DNA of 64,000 nucleotides from Geothrix sp. 21YS21S-2 (GTDB lineage: Bacteria > Acidobacteriota > Holophagae > Holophagales > Holophagaceae). Below are positions 1-8,474 of the stretch, one piece after another; the stretch's first letter is position 1; each line of letters starts with the position of its first letter. The stretch covers positions 3,072,001 to 3,136,000 of the forward strand of contig NZ_CP132910.1 of assembly GCF_030846775.1 (NCBI RefSeq), given 5' to 3'. The notes under the pieces were generated by a model that searched no databases, was not told the DNA's origin, and saw only the letters and a list, made by a program, of their open reading frames with translations. Position numbers and translations under genes: made by a program.

Positions 1-139
1 CTTCCAGGCAGCCCTGGACAGGAAGGTTGCCGAGCTCACCAACGACCAGATCCTCTCGGCCCTGAAGAAGTTCCTGGCGCCCGGCAGCATCAGCGTGGTC
101 AAGGCCGGCGACTTCGCGAAGGCCGCCCCGGCCAGGTAG
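1..139 (+). CDS. C-terminal end of an M16-type (insulinase-like) zinc peptidase, partial
   Basis: Only the last 45 codons are inside the window, in the frame that ends at the TAG at 137-139. They read as a helix followed by the strand SVVKAGDF. M16 peptidases of the pitrilysin/processing-peptidase type typically end this way: a helix, then a short strand ending in a V-x-G-D-F/L-like motif. The catalytic HxxEH domain would lie upstream, outside the window. A strong terminator follows 17 bases after the stop, so this is the last gene of its transcript. The assignment rests on this tail alone. Confidence 0.55.
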   Translation, partial: FQAALDRKVAELTNDQILSALKKFLAPGSISVVKAGDFAKAAPAR

Positions 140-156
140 GGTGGACCCCCCAAGGA

Positions 157-187
157 GGGCGGCCCCGGGTGGGGCCGCCCTTTTTTG
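157..187 (+). terminator. Rho-independent terminator after the M16 peptidase gene
   Basis: A perfect 10-bp G+C stem (157-166 with 171-180) closes a 4-base loop and is followed directly by six T (181-186). This is a textbook intrinsic terminator. It separates the peptidase gene from the pseudouridine synthase gene. Confidence 0.9.
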
Positions 188-264
188 TTGATAAATATGG
201 GTTTTTATGGTTCCATGGTCAGGAAGCTCAGCGTTTCAACGGACGCCGGGCACTGGAGGAGCCC

Positions 265-1530
265 ATGGCCCGATCGAAGGAAAACTGGACCGGCGCGGTC
301 GAAGGTACCGCCCTTGCCGCGGAGCTGCACCGCAAGCTGGAGGTCAGCCACCGCCAGGCCAAGGGCCTCATCGACGCTGGCTGCGTCAAGGTCAACGGCC
401 TGGAGGTCCGCACCTACGGCCAGCGCCTCACGGCCGGGGACGTCATCGACGTGGTCTTCGACCCGGACATGGTCTACAGCGCCCAGCCCAAACCCAGCAG
501 GTCCGCCGACTGCCCGTTCACGATCCTCCTGGAGGACAAGCACCTCGTCTTCGTGGACAAGCCCGCCGGCCTCCTGACGGTGCCCGCAGAGAAGAACACC
601 GACCCCTGCCTGGCCGAGGCCCTCACCGACCTGTACCGCCGCCGCGGCTTCAAGCGCTTCCAGCTCTTCATCGCCCACCGCCTGGACCGATTCACCTCCG
701 GCGTGCTGGTCTTCGCCAAGACCCCCGAGGCCCTCAACGGCCTCAAGCGCATCTTCGACGAGCACCACCTCCACCGCATCTACAAGGCCATCCTCGTGGG
801 CGAGCTGCCCGAGAACGCCGGGACCCTCTCGGACAAGCTGGTGGAACGGAAGTCCCTGCGCATGCAGGTGGTGCCCGAGAACTCCAAGGCCAAGCACGAC
901 GTCAAGGGCGCCAAGGTCGCCATCACCCACTACCGCGTGCTGGAGCGCCTCCCGGGGCACACCGTCGTGGAGGTCAAGCTGGAGACGGGCCGGCGCAACC
1001 AGATCCGCGTCCAGTTCGCCGACCGCGGGTTCCCGCTCCTGGGCGACCAGGTCTACGGCAGCCCCAGCCCCATCATCGACCGCCAGGCCCTCCACGCCGA
1101 GCTGCTGGGCTTCCGCCACCCCGTCACCGGCGAATCCGTCACCGCCTCGGCCCCGCTGCCCTCGGACATGGAGAAGGCGCTCAAGGCCCTGCGCACCGCG
1201 CGCCGGGTGGAGCGCGCCGACGCCGGCCTCAAGGGCGAGGCCGACATCTACAAGCCCAAGATCACCGCCGAGCGAAAGCTGGACCGGGTCCGGCGCGCCG
1301 AGCGCTACACCAAGGACGAGCCCCGGCGGGCCCCCTCCGGCCGCGAAGACGCCCCCCGGCCACGCCGCGCCGCGGGCCCCCGCGACGACGCCCCCAGGCC
1401 GCGCCGCGCTGCGGGCCCCGGTGACGACGCCCCCCGGCCGCGCCGGCCCGCCGATGCCCGGCCCGCGGGCGGCAGGCCCGTGGCGAAGCCCACGGGCGGC
1501 TTCCGCAAGCCCGGCCCCAAGAAGGGCTAG
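265..1530 (+). CDS. RluA-family 23S rRNA/tRNA pseudouridine synthase with basic C-terminal repeats
   Basis: Predicted RluA-type pseudouridine synthase that isomerises uridine in rRNA or tRNA in the cytoplasm. An N-terminal S4-like RNA-binding domain (about residues 20-65, with SHRQAKGLIDAGCVKVNG) precedes the catalytic domain. The family motif HRLDRFTSG carries the catalytic Asp near residue 140, and RRNQIRVQF marks the end of the core. ATG 265 was chosen because GGAGGA lies 4 bases upstream. The frame stays open further upstream, but that stretch runs into the terminator. The last ~70 residues are an Arg/Pro/Ala-rich tail with three 13-residue repeats. Its last 4 bases overlap the convergent marR stop. 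The target uridine cannot be told from sequence. Confidence 0.88.
   Translation: MARSKENWTGAVEGTALAAELHRKLEVSHRQAKGLIDAGCVKVNGLEVRTYGQRLTAGDVIDVVFDPDMVYSAQPKPSRSADCPFTILLEDKHLVFVDKPAGLLTVPAEKNTDPCLAEALTDLYRRRGFKRFQLFIAHRLDRFTSGVLVFAKTPEALNGLKRIFDEHHLHRIYKAILVGELPENAGTLSDKLVERKSLRMQVVPENSKAKHDVKGAKVAITHYRVLERLPGHTVVEVKLETGRRNQIRVQFADRGFPLLGDQVYGSPSPIIDRQALHAELLGFRHPVTGESVTASAPLPSDMEKALKALRTARRVERADAGLKGEADIYKPKITAERKLDRVRRAERYTKDEPRRAPSGREDAPRPRRAAGPRDDAPRPRRAAGPGDDAPRPRRPADARPAGGRPVAKPTGGFRKPGPKKG
1345..1461 (+). repeat. Three tandem 39-bp coding repeats in the pseudouridine synthase tail
   Basis: Three consecutive 39-base units (1345-1383, 1384-1422, 1423-1461) encode variants of the 13-residue unit DDAPRPRRAAGPG. 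The third unit has drifted. The unit is a whole number of codons, so copy-number change would keep the reading frame. The encoded tail is basic and disordered and probably binds RNA non-specifically. Confidence 0.8.
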
Positions 1531-2012
1531 TCCGCGGTCTCCAGCCGTTCCTGCATCCCTTCCCGCAGCTTCTGCTGGAGGGCGATGAGGACCCGGTTGT
1601 CCTCGGGCCCCAGGAGTCCGTCGATCTCGCGGCACAGGGCCGTGTGCACCGGGGCGAGCTTGGCCTCCAGCGCACGGCCTTCCGGGGTGAGCTTCACGAG
1701 GCAGCCCCGGCGGTCGTTGGGGTCCTCCCGGCGGCACACCAGACCCGCCTTCACCATGCGGTCCACGAGCCGCGGCACGTCGGCGCTCCTGCTGATGATG
1801 CGGCGGCGCAGCTCCCGGATGAGGTAGCCGTCGTCGGGTCCCCCCTTGAGGATCCGCAGCACGTTGAACTGCTGATCCGTAATGCCGGCGGGCTTGAAGA
1901 GCCGCTCGTCGGAGAGCCGGGTGGCGTACTCCCGGCAAAGGAGGATGGACAGGAGCAGCTCCTGGCCGGGGTCCAGGGGCTTGTTGATGAGGAGCTCTTC
2001 GCGCAGCTGCAT
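1527..2012 (-). CDS. MarR-family winged-helix transcriptional regulator
   Basis: A 161-residue protein with the MarR layout: an N-terminal dimerisation helix (about 15-40), then a winged helix-turn-helix (about 45-110) containing ITDQQFNVLRILKG and the recognition helix/wing segment VDRMVKAGLVCRREDPNDRR, the family's DxxDRR wing signature. A C-terminal dimer helix follows. It probably represses transcription and is released by a small ligand. It is convergent with the pseudouridine synthase gene (4-base overlap) and divergent from nuoE, so it may control itself or the nuoEF genes across the 285-base gap. No ligand can be inferred. Confidence 0.88.
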   Translation of the reverse strand: MQLREELLINKPLDPGQELLLSILLCREYATRLSDERLFKPAGITDQQFNVLRILKGGPDDGYLIRELRRRIISRSADVPRLVDRMVKAGLVCRREDPNDRRGCLVKLTPEGRALEAKLAPVHTALCREIDGLLGPEDNRVLIALQQKLREGMQERLETAD

Positions 2013-2297
2013 GGGGTGGCCGTTTCCTGTGCCCTTGGGCGTGCCTTCAGTGTAGATGGGGGCGCTGGCGTGTCCAGCCGCGGGATTTCGGGAACGGGCG
2101 GCCGGCAGGGGCGGGTGCGGAATGCGCCCGGGAGCGGCCGGAGGGGTCCCGCGGGCGAATTAGGCGTTTCAACACATACGCCCCGGAACGCCTTCCCGGG
2201 CGCGCCGGCGGACGGAGCCGGGCCGCGAGGCTTTGGTGCCGTGGTGCGGGGGATACAGGATAGACTGGGTGTCCTTAGTTACCTTCGCGGACGAGCC
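2013..2297. promoter_or_regulatory. Divergent intergenic region between marR and nuoE
   Basis: This 285-base spacer must hold promoters for both marR (leftward) and nuoE (rightward). On the plus strand a TAGACT hexamer at 2261-2266, about 31 bases before the nuoE ATG, resembles a -10 element. It is the same hexamer used in the stronger dnaK promoter of this window. I find no convincing -35 hexamer at 16-18 bases and no clear palindrome for MarR binding. Confidence 0.3.
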
Positions 2298-2873
2298 ATG
2301 AACCATCCCCTGCCCCCTGAAACCAGCGATGTGCCCCTGGCGCCGGGCGAGCGTCTGCCCAAGACGCAGCGGGACAAGCTCAGCCCGGAGGCTGTCGCGA
2401 AGATCCAGGCCATCGCCTCCCAGTTCCCGGACCGGATGGCCGGGACCCTGCCGGCCCTGTACATCGCCCAGAAGGAGTTCGGCTTCCTGAGCCTGGGGGC
2501 CATGAAGGAAGTGGCGGCGGCGCTGGGGGTCACCGAAGGGCACGTCTTCGGGGTGGCCACGTTCTACACCATGTTCCGCAAGAAGCCCGTGGGACGGTAC
2601 CACTTCGAGGTGTGCACCAACCTCTGCTGCGCCCTGAACGGGGCCGCGGAACTGCTGGCCAAGGTCATCGAGAAGACCGGCGCCAGGCCCGGCGAGGGCC
2701 CCTCCCCGGACGGGCTCTGGAGCGTGGATGAGGTGGAGTGCCTGGCCTCCTGCGGCAGCGGGCCCTGCATCCAGATCAACCACGGCGTCTTCGACGAGTT
2801 CGTGGACGAGGCGAAGCTGGAGGCCCTCATGGATGCCTGCCGGCGCGGCGAGACCGCAGCGTGGGGGGAGTGA
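2298..2873 (+). CDS. nuoE: NADH-quinone oxidoreductase subunit E-like [2Fe-2S] protein
   Basis: A 192-residue thioredoxin-fold ferredoxin of the NuoE/HoxE/HndA type. The four cluster ligands are visible as CTNLCC (C-x4-C) near residue 112 and CLASC (C-x3-C) near residue 148. In complex I, NuoE holds cluster N1a beside the FMN subunit. The ATG at 2298 sits behind only a weak ribosome-binding site; the same frame stays open upstream, but that part lacks similarity to the family. nuoF follows after 2 bases, so the two are certainly cotranscribed. No other complex I gene is in the window, so this could belong to a hydrogenase or formate dehydrogenase diaphorase instead. Confidence 0.85.
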   Translation: MNHPLPPETSDVPLAPGERLPKTQRDKLSPEAVAKIQAIASQFPDRMAGTLPALYIAQKEFGFLSLGAMKEVAAALGVTEGHVFGVATFYTMFRKKPVGRYHFEVCTNLCCALNGAAELLAKVIEKTGARPGEGPSPDGLWSVDEVECLASCGSGPCIQINHGVFDEFVDEAKLEALMDACRRGETAAWGE

Positions 2874-2875
2874 CC

Positions 2876-4249
2876 ATGGCCGCCATCCGCACCAAGCCCG
2901 ACCACCAGCTCTACACCTTCGAGGGCTTCGGCTCCTCGAAGTACCCCAACCTCATGCTCCGCGGCGCCGGGGACCTGCACAACTGGCACCTCAAGGTCTA
3001 CACGGAGAAGTGGGAAGGCTACGAGGCCTGCCGCAAGGCCCTGAAGATGGAGCCCGCGGCCGTCACCGCCGAGGTGAAGGCCTCCGACCTGCGCGGTCGG
3101 GGCGGCGCCGGCTTCCGCACCGGGATGAAGTGGGGCTTCATGCCCAAGGACACCCCCGAGCGCAAGGTGACCCGCTACCTCGTTTGCAACGGCGACGAGG
3201 GCGAGCCCGGGACCTTCAAGGACCGCGCGATCCTGGAGTACAACCCCCACCAGCTCATCGAGGGCATGGTCATCGCCGGCTGGGCCATGCAGTGCCGCAC
3301 CGGGTTCATCTACCTGCGGGGCGAGTTCTCCTGGCTCATCGACAAGCTCGAGGCCGCGCTCCAGGAGGCCCGCGACGCCGGGTTCCTGGGCAAGGACATC
3401 CTGGGCACCGGCTGGGACTTCGACATCCTCACCTACCGGGGCGCCGGCGCCTACATCTGCGGCGAGGAGACCGCCCTGCTCAACAGCCTCGAGGGCCGCC
3501 GCGGCGAGCCCCGGGTCAAGCCCCCCTTCCCGGCCTCCGTGGGGGCCTTCGGCCAGCCCACCACCGTGAACAACGTGGAGACCCTGGCCGCCGTGGCCCC
3601 CATCCTCCGCATGGGCGGGCACGCCTACGCGCAGCTGGGCACCCCCGGCAACACCGGCACCCGCATCTACGGCCTCAGCGGCCATGTGAAGCGCCCCGGC
3701 CTCTACGAGCTCCCCCTGGGCCTGCCCATGGACTTCATCCTCAACGACCTGGGCGGCGGCTCCAGCACCGGCCGCAAGCTCAAGGCCGTCATCCCCGGCG
3801 GCTCCAGCGCCCCGGTTTTCGACGCCAAGGACTTCGACTGCCCCATGGACTTCGACACGGTCAAGGCCCGCGGTTCCATGGCGGGTTCGGGCGGCATGAT
3901 CGTCATGGACGAGAGCACCTGCATGGTCCAGGCCCTGCTCCGCCTCACCCACTTCTACGCCCACGAGAGCTGCGGCCAGTGCACCCCCTGCCGGGAAGGC
4001 TGCAACTGGATGGAGATGATCCTCCACCGCCTGGAGCACGGCCAGGGCCGCCCAGGCGACCTGGAGCTTCTCGCGAGCCTGCCGCCGCGGATCAACCTCA
4101 GGACGCTCTGCCCCCTGGGGGATGCCGCCTGCGGACCGGTGGAGTCGTTCCTGCAGAAGTTCAGGGGCGAGTTCGAGTACCACCTGGAGCACAAGACGTG
4201 CATGGTGGGCGCGAAGAGCATCCTGCCGGAGCTGGTGGCGGCGCACTGA
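2876..4249 (+). CDS. nuoF: NADH-quinone oxidoreductase subunit F-like NADH/FMN/[4Fe-4S] protein
   Basis: A 457-residue NADH-oxidising flavoprotein. FMN/NADH motifs are GRGGAGF near residue 72 and GAGAYICGEETAL near residue 189. The [4Fe-4S] N3 ligands are SCGQCTPC near residue 364 plus a Cys near 411 (LCPLGDAA). Length matches stand-alone NuoF; the thioredoxin-like N-terminal and ferredoxin C-terminal extensions of HndC/HydB-type proteins are missing. The start codon lies 2 bases after the nuoE stop, with GGGGGAG serving as Shine-Dalgarno. Since nuoG and the membrane arm are absent here, NADH-linked electron transfer is certain but the partner is not. Confidence 0.9.
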   Translation: MAAIRTKPDHQLYTFEGFGSSKYPNLMLRGAGDLHNWHLKVYTEKWEGYEACRKALKMEPAAVTAEVKASDLRGRGGAGFRTGMKWGFMPKDTPERKVTRYLVCNGDEGEPGTFKDRAILEYNPHQLIEGMVIAGWAMQCRTGFIYLRGEFSWLIDKLEAALQEARDAGFLGKDILGTGWDFDILTYRGAGAYICGEETALLNSLEGRRGEPRVKPPFPASVGAFGQPTTVNNVETLAAVAPILRMGGHAYAQLGTPGNTGTRIYGLSGHVKRPGLYELPLGLPMDFILNDLGGGSSTGRKLKAVIPGGSSAPVFDAKDFDCPMDFDTVKARGSMAGSGGMIVMDESTCMVQALLRLTHFYAHESCGQCTPCREGCNWMEMILHRLEHGQGRPGDLELLASLPPRINLRTLCPLGDAACGPVESFLQKFRGEFEYHLEHKTCMVGAKSILPELVAAH

Positions 4250-4282
4250 GGGGCGTGGGGACCCGCAGGGCCCGAACGCTCA

Positions 4283-5344
4283 TTAGGGAAGGATCAGCCT
4301 CCCGGCCAGATCAAAGCGGAAAGCCAGGGTTTCACCCGCGGGCCAGGAGGTGGGGGCGCGTTCGAGCACAGCCGGATCCGGGTCGCCGACCCTCCCCTCG
4401 AAGGGGTCAACCTCCTTCCATTCGATTTCGTCCAATCCCTGGCCATCGGGCGGCTGGGGGACGGAGCTCCTGGGCGCCTGTTCCAATCGGATGGAGGCCT
4501 CGATCGCCTTCCGGGTCCGCATGGCCACCAGCACCCGGTCGTTGGGCATGGGCTGGATCCCCAGGAGCACGGGGCTGTGCCGCTTCCGCCCCGACAGGCA
4601 GTCGTCGTCCAGCGGCAGGAGTTTGATCGTCCGGGAGGGCCACGGGTCATCGTCCTTGATCACCCAGATGATCCCGGCATTCCAGGAGACCACAAGGAAG
4701 GCCCCCTTCACCTGGATGGGGAACTCCAGGAACGGTAGCAGTCCTTGGTAACGGAGGGCCACCTGGGCAATCCACGCTCCGCCCGGTCCCACCGGATGGA
4801 AGGCCTGGAAGACCGGTACGTCGAGGGCGATGGGAATCAGGGCCTCCGCCTTGAAGACCCCGCCGTTCGTCTGCTTCCACCAGGAGCAGATGGAAGCGTC
4901 CTCCCCTTTCGAAAATCCGGGCATCACATCCATGACGAAAAATCGCGAGCCGGTATCGGTCTGATAGAGCTTCGAAGGCAGTCCGAAAAATTCGTCGCGT
5001 CCGAAGGTCCCGAAATCGATGGGGAAGTTTTCCCAGAGGCCCGGGAGCCTCTGCTGGGAGACCAGGATGGTCTTGTCCACGAGCCGGCAGGTGGTTGCGA
5101 CACCGGCACGGTAGGTCAGGCCCAAGGCGCCCTCGGGCTCTTCAAGGGTTTCCTCCTTTCCTGATGTCTGATCGGCGATTTCGAGCGCACGGCCAAAATC
5201 AAGGGACAGAATGCGCTTCCCACCACTCCAGACGAGGCCCGGCAGGCCGCGGAAACCGGGGTAGTCAGGGGGATCCTGTGGCCAAAGGCAACAAAAAAAG
5301 GTAAGGTAGCAAATAATTGTCTTAATGGATTTTGTCGATTGCAT
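4283..5344 (-). CDS. Exported protein of unknown function
   Basis: A 353-residue protein I do not recognise. It begins with a lysine-containing leader and a hydrophobic, Cys-rich stretch (about residues 8-20, KTIICYLTFFCCLW) that looks like a signal peptide or lipoprotein-like leader. The rest is rich in Trp, Pro and strand-forming segments, with an acidic and proline-rich C-terminal third, suggesting a beta-rich envelope protein. AAGGG lies 8 bases before the ATG. The gene reads leftward, and its first codons lie in the AT-rich patch shared with the small Cys protein at 5481-5759. It converges with nuoF. Confidence 0.6.
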   Translation of the reverse strand: MQSTKSIKTIICYLTFFCCLWPQDPPDYPGFRGLPGLVWSGGKRILSLDFGRALEIADQTSGKEETLEEPEGALGLTYRAGVATTCRLVDKTILVSQQRLPGLWENFPIDFGTFGRDEFFGLPSKLYQTDTGSRFFVMDVMPGFSKGEDASICSWWKQTNGGVFKAEALIPIALDVPVFQAFHPVGPGGAWIAQVALRYQGLLPFLEFPIQVKGAFLVVSWNAGIIWVIKDDDPWPSRTIKLLPLDDDCLSGRKRHSPVLLGIQPMPNDRVLVAMRTRKAIEASIRLEQAPRSSVPQPPDGQGLDEIEWKEVDPFEGRVGDPDPAVLERAPTSWPAGETLAFRFDLAGRLILP

Positions 5345-5480
5345 GGAAAACCCTTGATAATAAAATTATTAATTGCTGACTGAGTAGGTATATCAAGACG
5401 GTTATAGTATTATTTATGTTTTAGGTGCCAGGTGACGCAAAGTCGGAGAGATATGTAAAAAACGGAGAGAGAACAATCTC

Positions 5481-5759
5481 TTAAGATGGGCAGCCAGCAA
5501 CACATTTGTCATATTCATTTTTTATCAGTAGAGCCCACGTAAATAGCTCAATACCGGTGAGGAGGGCTCCTGCCTTGACCTTCTCCGCATATTTTTTATC
5601 ACACACCTTTATGCAGTCCTGACGAGAACTCGAACCCCCACCCCTCGAATCCATTTCATCAAAAATGGGATGCTGAATTCCTGGATCCTGCGGAACCACT
5701 GCACCAGCCTGAAAATAGGCAGTTGACAAGAAAACCAAGGTGAGTATGGTATATTTCAT
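5481..5759 (-). CDS. Small exported twin CX3C protein
   Basis: A 92-residue protein with a clear signal peptide (residues 1-20, hydrophobic, probable cleavage after AGA). The mature part holds exactly four cysteines in two C-x3-C pairs: CIKVC near residue 49 and CVAGC near the C-terminus. They are separated by a hydrophobic helix. This spacing is that of disulfide-bonded alpha-hairpin folds, but I recognise no bacterial family. The gene has much lower G+C than its neighbours and uses many A/T-ending codons, suggesting recent acquisition. There is no obvious Shine-Dalgarno before the ATG. Another 136-base AT-rich spacer separates it from the next gene. Confidence 0.6.
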   Translation of the reverse strand: MKYTILTLVFLSTAYFQAGAVVPQDPGIQHPIFDEMDSRGGGSSSRQDCIKVCDKKYAEKVKAGALLTGIELFTWALLIKNEYDKCVAGCPS

Positions 5760-5831
5760 AAATTACATCAAAATTAGTTTATTAAAATCAGACCGCTCAA
5801 TTGCGAACTGAAACATCATGCTAAATCGCAT

Positions 5832-5858
5832 CCGGCCGGGGTGCAAGGCCCCGGCCGG
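5832..5858. terminator. G+C-rich hairpin downstream of the nupC-like gene
   Basis: A perfect 10-bp stem (5832-5841 with 5849-5858) closes a 7-base loop. It lies 35 bases past the stop of the leftward transporter gene and probably ends its transcript. The T run (5861-5865) is on the plus-strand side, however; on the minus strand the hairpin is followed only by a mixed sequence with three T. It would work best against rightward read-through. Confidence 0.5.
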
Positions 5859-5892
5859 ACTTTTTCCGTGCCCAGATGGCTCCAAGTCCCCT

Positions 5893-7299
5893 TCAGCTCA
5901 GGATCCCCGCGATGCAGGCCGACATGAAGTTCGCCAGGGTCCCCGCGATCATCGCCTTCAGCCCGAGCCGCGCGAGGTCGCCGCGCCGCTCCGGCACCAG
6001 CGCGCCGATGCCGCCCACCTGGATGGCGATGCTGCTGAAGTTCGCGAAGCCGCACAGGGCGAACGTCGAGATGAGGCGGGCCTTGGTGCTCAGCTCGGGA
6101 AGGTTGCCCAGCTGGATGAAGGCCACGAACTCGTTGATGACCATGCGCTGGCCCAGGAGGGAGCCCACGATGCCGGCCTCCTTCCAGGGGATGCCCATGA
6201 GCCACGCGAAGGGCCGGAAGATGACGCCGAGCACCAGCTCCAGGGACAGCGCCGGGAAGATGGCCTTCAGGATGCCGTTCATCAGGGCGATGAGCGCGAT
6301 GAAGGCGATGAGCATGCCGGCCACGTTGATGGCCAGGTGCAGGCCCTCGGAGGCGCCGCGGGCGGCGGCGTCCAGGACGTTGGCGTCGTTGGAGGGGATG
6401 TTCACCTGCACTTCGCCGGCGGTGGCGGGGGTGCCGGTCTCGGGCTCCAGGATCTTGGCGATCATGATGGCGCCGGGGGCGGTCATGATGACGGCGGTGA
6501 GGAGGTGCACCACGTCAACGTGGGCCACCTGCACGTAGGCCACCATGATCGAACCCGACACGTGGGCCATGCCGGCGGTCATGACGACCATGAGCTCGGA
6601 CCGGGTGAGGCCGGCCAGGTAGGGGCGGATGGTCAGCGGGGCCTCGGTCTGGCCCATGAGGATGCTGGCCGAGACCGACAGGCTCTCGGCGCCGCTCACC
6701 TTGAGGAAGCGGCTGATGGCGCGGGAGAAGGCCCCCACGACCCACTGCATGGCGCCCACGTGGTAGAGCACGGCGAAGATGCTGGCCACGAAGATGATGG
6801 TGGGCAGCACCACGAAGGCGAAGATCATGCCCATGCTGCCCACGGTGGCGCCCTGGGCGTTGGTGACGGCGGCGCCGGAGGGGGTGGCCAGGGGGCCGAA
6901 GACGAAGGTCGCGCCGGCCTTGGCGTAGGACATGAGGCCCTCCACCACCACCCGGGCCTTGTCGAAGACCGAGCCCACCAGGTTGCCGCGGACCAGGGCC
7001 ACGGCCACCACGGTGCCCAGGGCCCACTTGAACCAGGCCACCTGGAGGATGCCGTAGCGCTTGAAGAGCATCGGCACGAACAGGAGCGCGAAGATCACCC
7101 AGCCGGCGTGGGGGGGGAAGGGGATGAAGCCCAGGGCGCTGGAAAGGAACTCGCCCTTGAGGACCACCAGGGCCAGGATCCACTGCAGGGCCATGCCCCA
7201 GCCGACGGTTTTCCAGTGGATGGCCTTGCGGTCCGAGGACCACGCGTAGGCCAGAGCCATGAAGCAGACAAGACCAAGAAGACCCGTAAATCGGACCAT
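5893..7299 (-). CDS. Concentrative nucleoside transporter (CNT/NupC family)
   Basis: A 468-residue inner-membrane protein with about 10 hydrophobic segments. CNT-family signatures are present: a nucleoside-recognition/Gate region around [17 protein letters not shown], then [11 protein letters not shown] near residue 215, and NEFVAF near residue 395, which matches the conserved N-E-F/L-V-A motif of the transport core. CNT proteins import nucleosides with H+ or Na+. The protein is longer than E. coli NupC by about 70 residues, mostly in a loop near residues 290-310 ([16 protein letters not shown]). GGGAG lies 5 bases before the ATG. It follows the roadblock gene by 42 bases and may be cotranscribed with it. 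Confidence 0.9.
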   Translation of the reverse strand: MVRFTGLLGLVCFMALAYAWSSDRKAIHWKTVGWGMALQWILALVVLKGEFLSSALGFIPFPPHAGWVIFALLFVPMLFKRYGILQVAWFKWALGTVVAVALVRGNLVGSVFDKARVVVEGLMSYAKAGATFVFGPLATPSGAAVTNAQGATVGSMGMIFAFVVLPTIIFVASIFAVLYHVGAMQWVVGAFSRAISRFLKVSGAESLSVSASILMGQTEAPLTIRPYLAGLTRSELMVVMTAGMAHVSGSIMVAYVQVAHVDVVHLLTAVIMTAPGAIMIAKILEPETGTPATAGEVQVNIPSNDANVLDAAARGASEGLHLAINVAGMLIAFIALIALMNGILKAIFPALSLELVLGVIFRPFAWLMGIPWKEAGIVGSLLGQRMVINEFVAFIQLGNLPELSTKARLISTFALCGFANFSSIAIQVGGIGALVPERRGDLARLGLKAMIAGTLANFMSACIAGILS

Positions 7300-7341
7300 G
7301 ATTCTCCCATATCACTCGTTTTTTGGTGTTTCAGAAGGGAT

Positions 7342-7701
7342 TCACAGCTGCTGGTTGAGCTGTTCCAGGGCCTGCTGCATCTGGAAGCGGGCGCGGCCCA
7401 GGATGCCGTCCCGGCGCATCACCAGCACCAGGGAGCAGTGTTCCAGCCCGCCCATCATGAGGATCCAGTGCTGGTCGGTGCAGAAGGCCACCTGCTCGAC
7501 CTCGCCCCGGTCGAACTCCTCCACGGCCTGCTGGAGATGGCGCTTGACGACGTTCCGGTAGGCGCCCAGGAGCTGCAGGGCGTCGTTGGGCACCTCGATG
7601 GTGCGCGAGCAGAGGGGATCCCCGTCCTTGTCGTTGAAGGTCGCCGCGATGGCTTCGGGCACCCGCTCGATCAGATTGTCCAGAATGGCCTGGAAGGACA
7701 T
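7342..7701 (-). CDS. Roadblock/LC7-domain protein (MglB-like)
   Basis: A 119-residue protein consistent with one roadblock/LC7 domain: an amphipathic first helix (AILDNLIERVPEAIAA), central strands around QVAFCTDQHWILMMG and LVLVMRR, and a long closing helix with many Gln. Roadblock proteins dimerise and commonly act as partners or GTPase-activating proteins of small Ras-like GTPases such as MglA. No GTPase gene is adjacent. The start at 7701 has AAGGGAG 6 bases upstream; longer in-frame starts would run into the neighbouring gene. The fold assignment is from pattern, not from a strong motif. Confidence 0.6.
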   Translation of the reverse strand: MSFQAILDNLIERVPEAIAATFNDKDGDPLCSRTIEVPNDALQLLGAYRNVVKRHLQQAVEEFDRGEVEQVAFCTDQHWILMMGGLEHCSLVLVMRRDGILGRARFQMQQALEQLNQQL

Positions 7702-7772
7702 GGGGGAACTCCCTTGGGGGAACGTGGTCACATGATGACCTGTCTGCGGGGGGAACGCCACCATGAACCATT

Positions 7773-8474
7773 CTACAGGAGCATGAGGAGCATCAGGAGG
7801 CAGGCCAGGATCATCAGGACCAGCCAGACTCCCACAAGGGCCACGTGCACCAGGGTGGCCGTCACGCCCTTCCAGGGCGGGCACCCGTGCCACGCGGCCA
7901 GGGCGTACCCCCGCAGGATCCAGAAATAGACGGCCACGGGCAGGAGGAGCAGGCCGAAGGCGAACCCCACCACGGGGAGGTCGCCCAGCAGGGCCGCGGC
8001 GGCCCCGAAGGCGCCCACCTTGAGGGCTTCGGCGTCGGCCACGAGGCTGGCCCGGAACCCGCGGCGCTCCCGCAGCCCCCCCAGGAGCCACAGGGCCACG
8101 TGGTCGAAGGTCGCGTCGTGGAGCCAGAGGCCCAGGACCGCAACGGGCGCCAGCAGCACCATCCAGGGCAGCAGCGCGTGGAGCCCCGGGGCCGCGGGAA
8201 GGTTCGCCAGGGCCGCGCGGAGTTCCGCCGGATCGACGGCTTCCGGGAGCTGCCGGAGGATGTGCGTCCACACCTCGCTGTCCGGGGAGACGAGCCGGGC
8301 GTAGAGGCCCGAGAAGCTCAGGTAGCCGAGGACCAGGCCCAGGAAGGCCAGGGGCGCGCGCAGGAGCAGGAGGTCCTTGACGGACCCCGCCAGGGTGGGG
8401 GCCTCCAGGGCCCGCGCCCGGAAGCCCTCCCGGGGGCGGACGGCCCGTGTCCAGAGCTCGCGGAAGGATTCCAT
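7773..8474 (-). CDS. Yip1-like multi-pass membrane protein
   Basis: A 233-residue integral membrane protein with about five hydrophobic segments, the last at the extreme C-terminus (LVGVWLVLMILACLLMLL). The overall plan of a soluble ~30-residue start (including RPREGFRAR) followed by clustered membrane segments resembles Yip1-domain proteins, whose bacterial role is not established. Its ATG overlaps the stop of the upstream gene by one base (TGATG), so the two are probably translated together. Function unknown. Confidence 0.65.
   Translation of the reverse strand: MESFRELWTRAVRPREGFRARALEAPTLAGSVKDLLLLRAPLAFLGLVLGYLSFSGLYARLVSPDSEVWTHILRQLPEAVDPAELRAALANLPAAPGLHALLPWMVLLAPVAVLGLWLHDATFDHVALWLLGGLRERRGFRASLVADAEALKVGAFGAAAALLGDLPVVGFAFGLLLLPVAVYFWILRGYALAAWHGCPPWKGVTATLVHVALVGVWLVLMILACLLMLLMLL

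Noticed and set aside
169-264. Earlier in-frame start of the pseudouridine synthase
   Set aside because: It begins inside the terminator stem and lacks a ribosome-binding site; ATG 265 has GGAGGA.
5818-7929. A 703-codon plus-strand frame opposite the nucleoside transporter gene
   Set aside because: Strongly His/Gly/Asp-biased and repetitive; the minus-strand gene has clear CNT motifs and a good ribosome-binding site.
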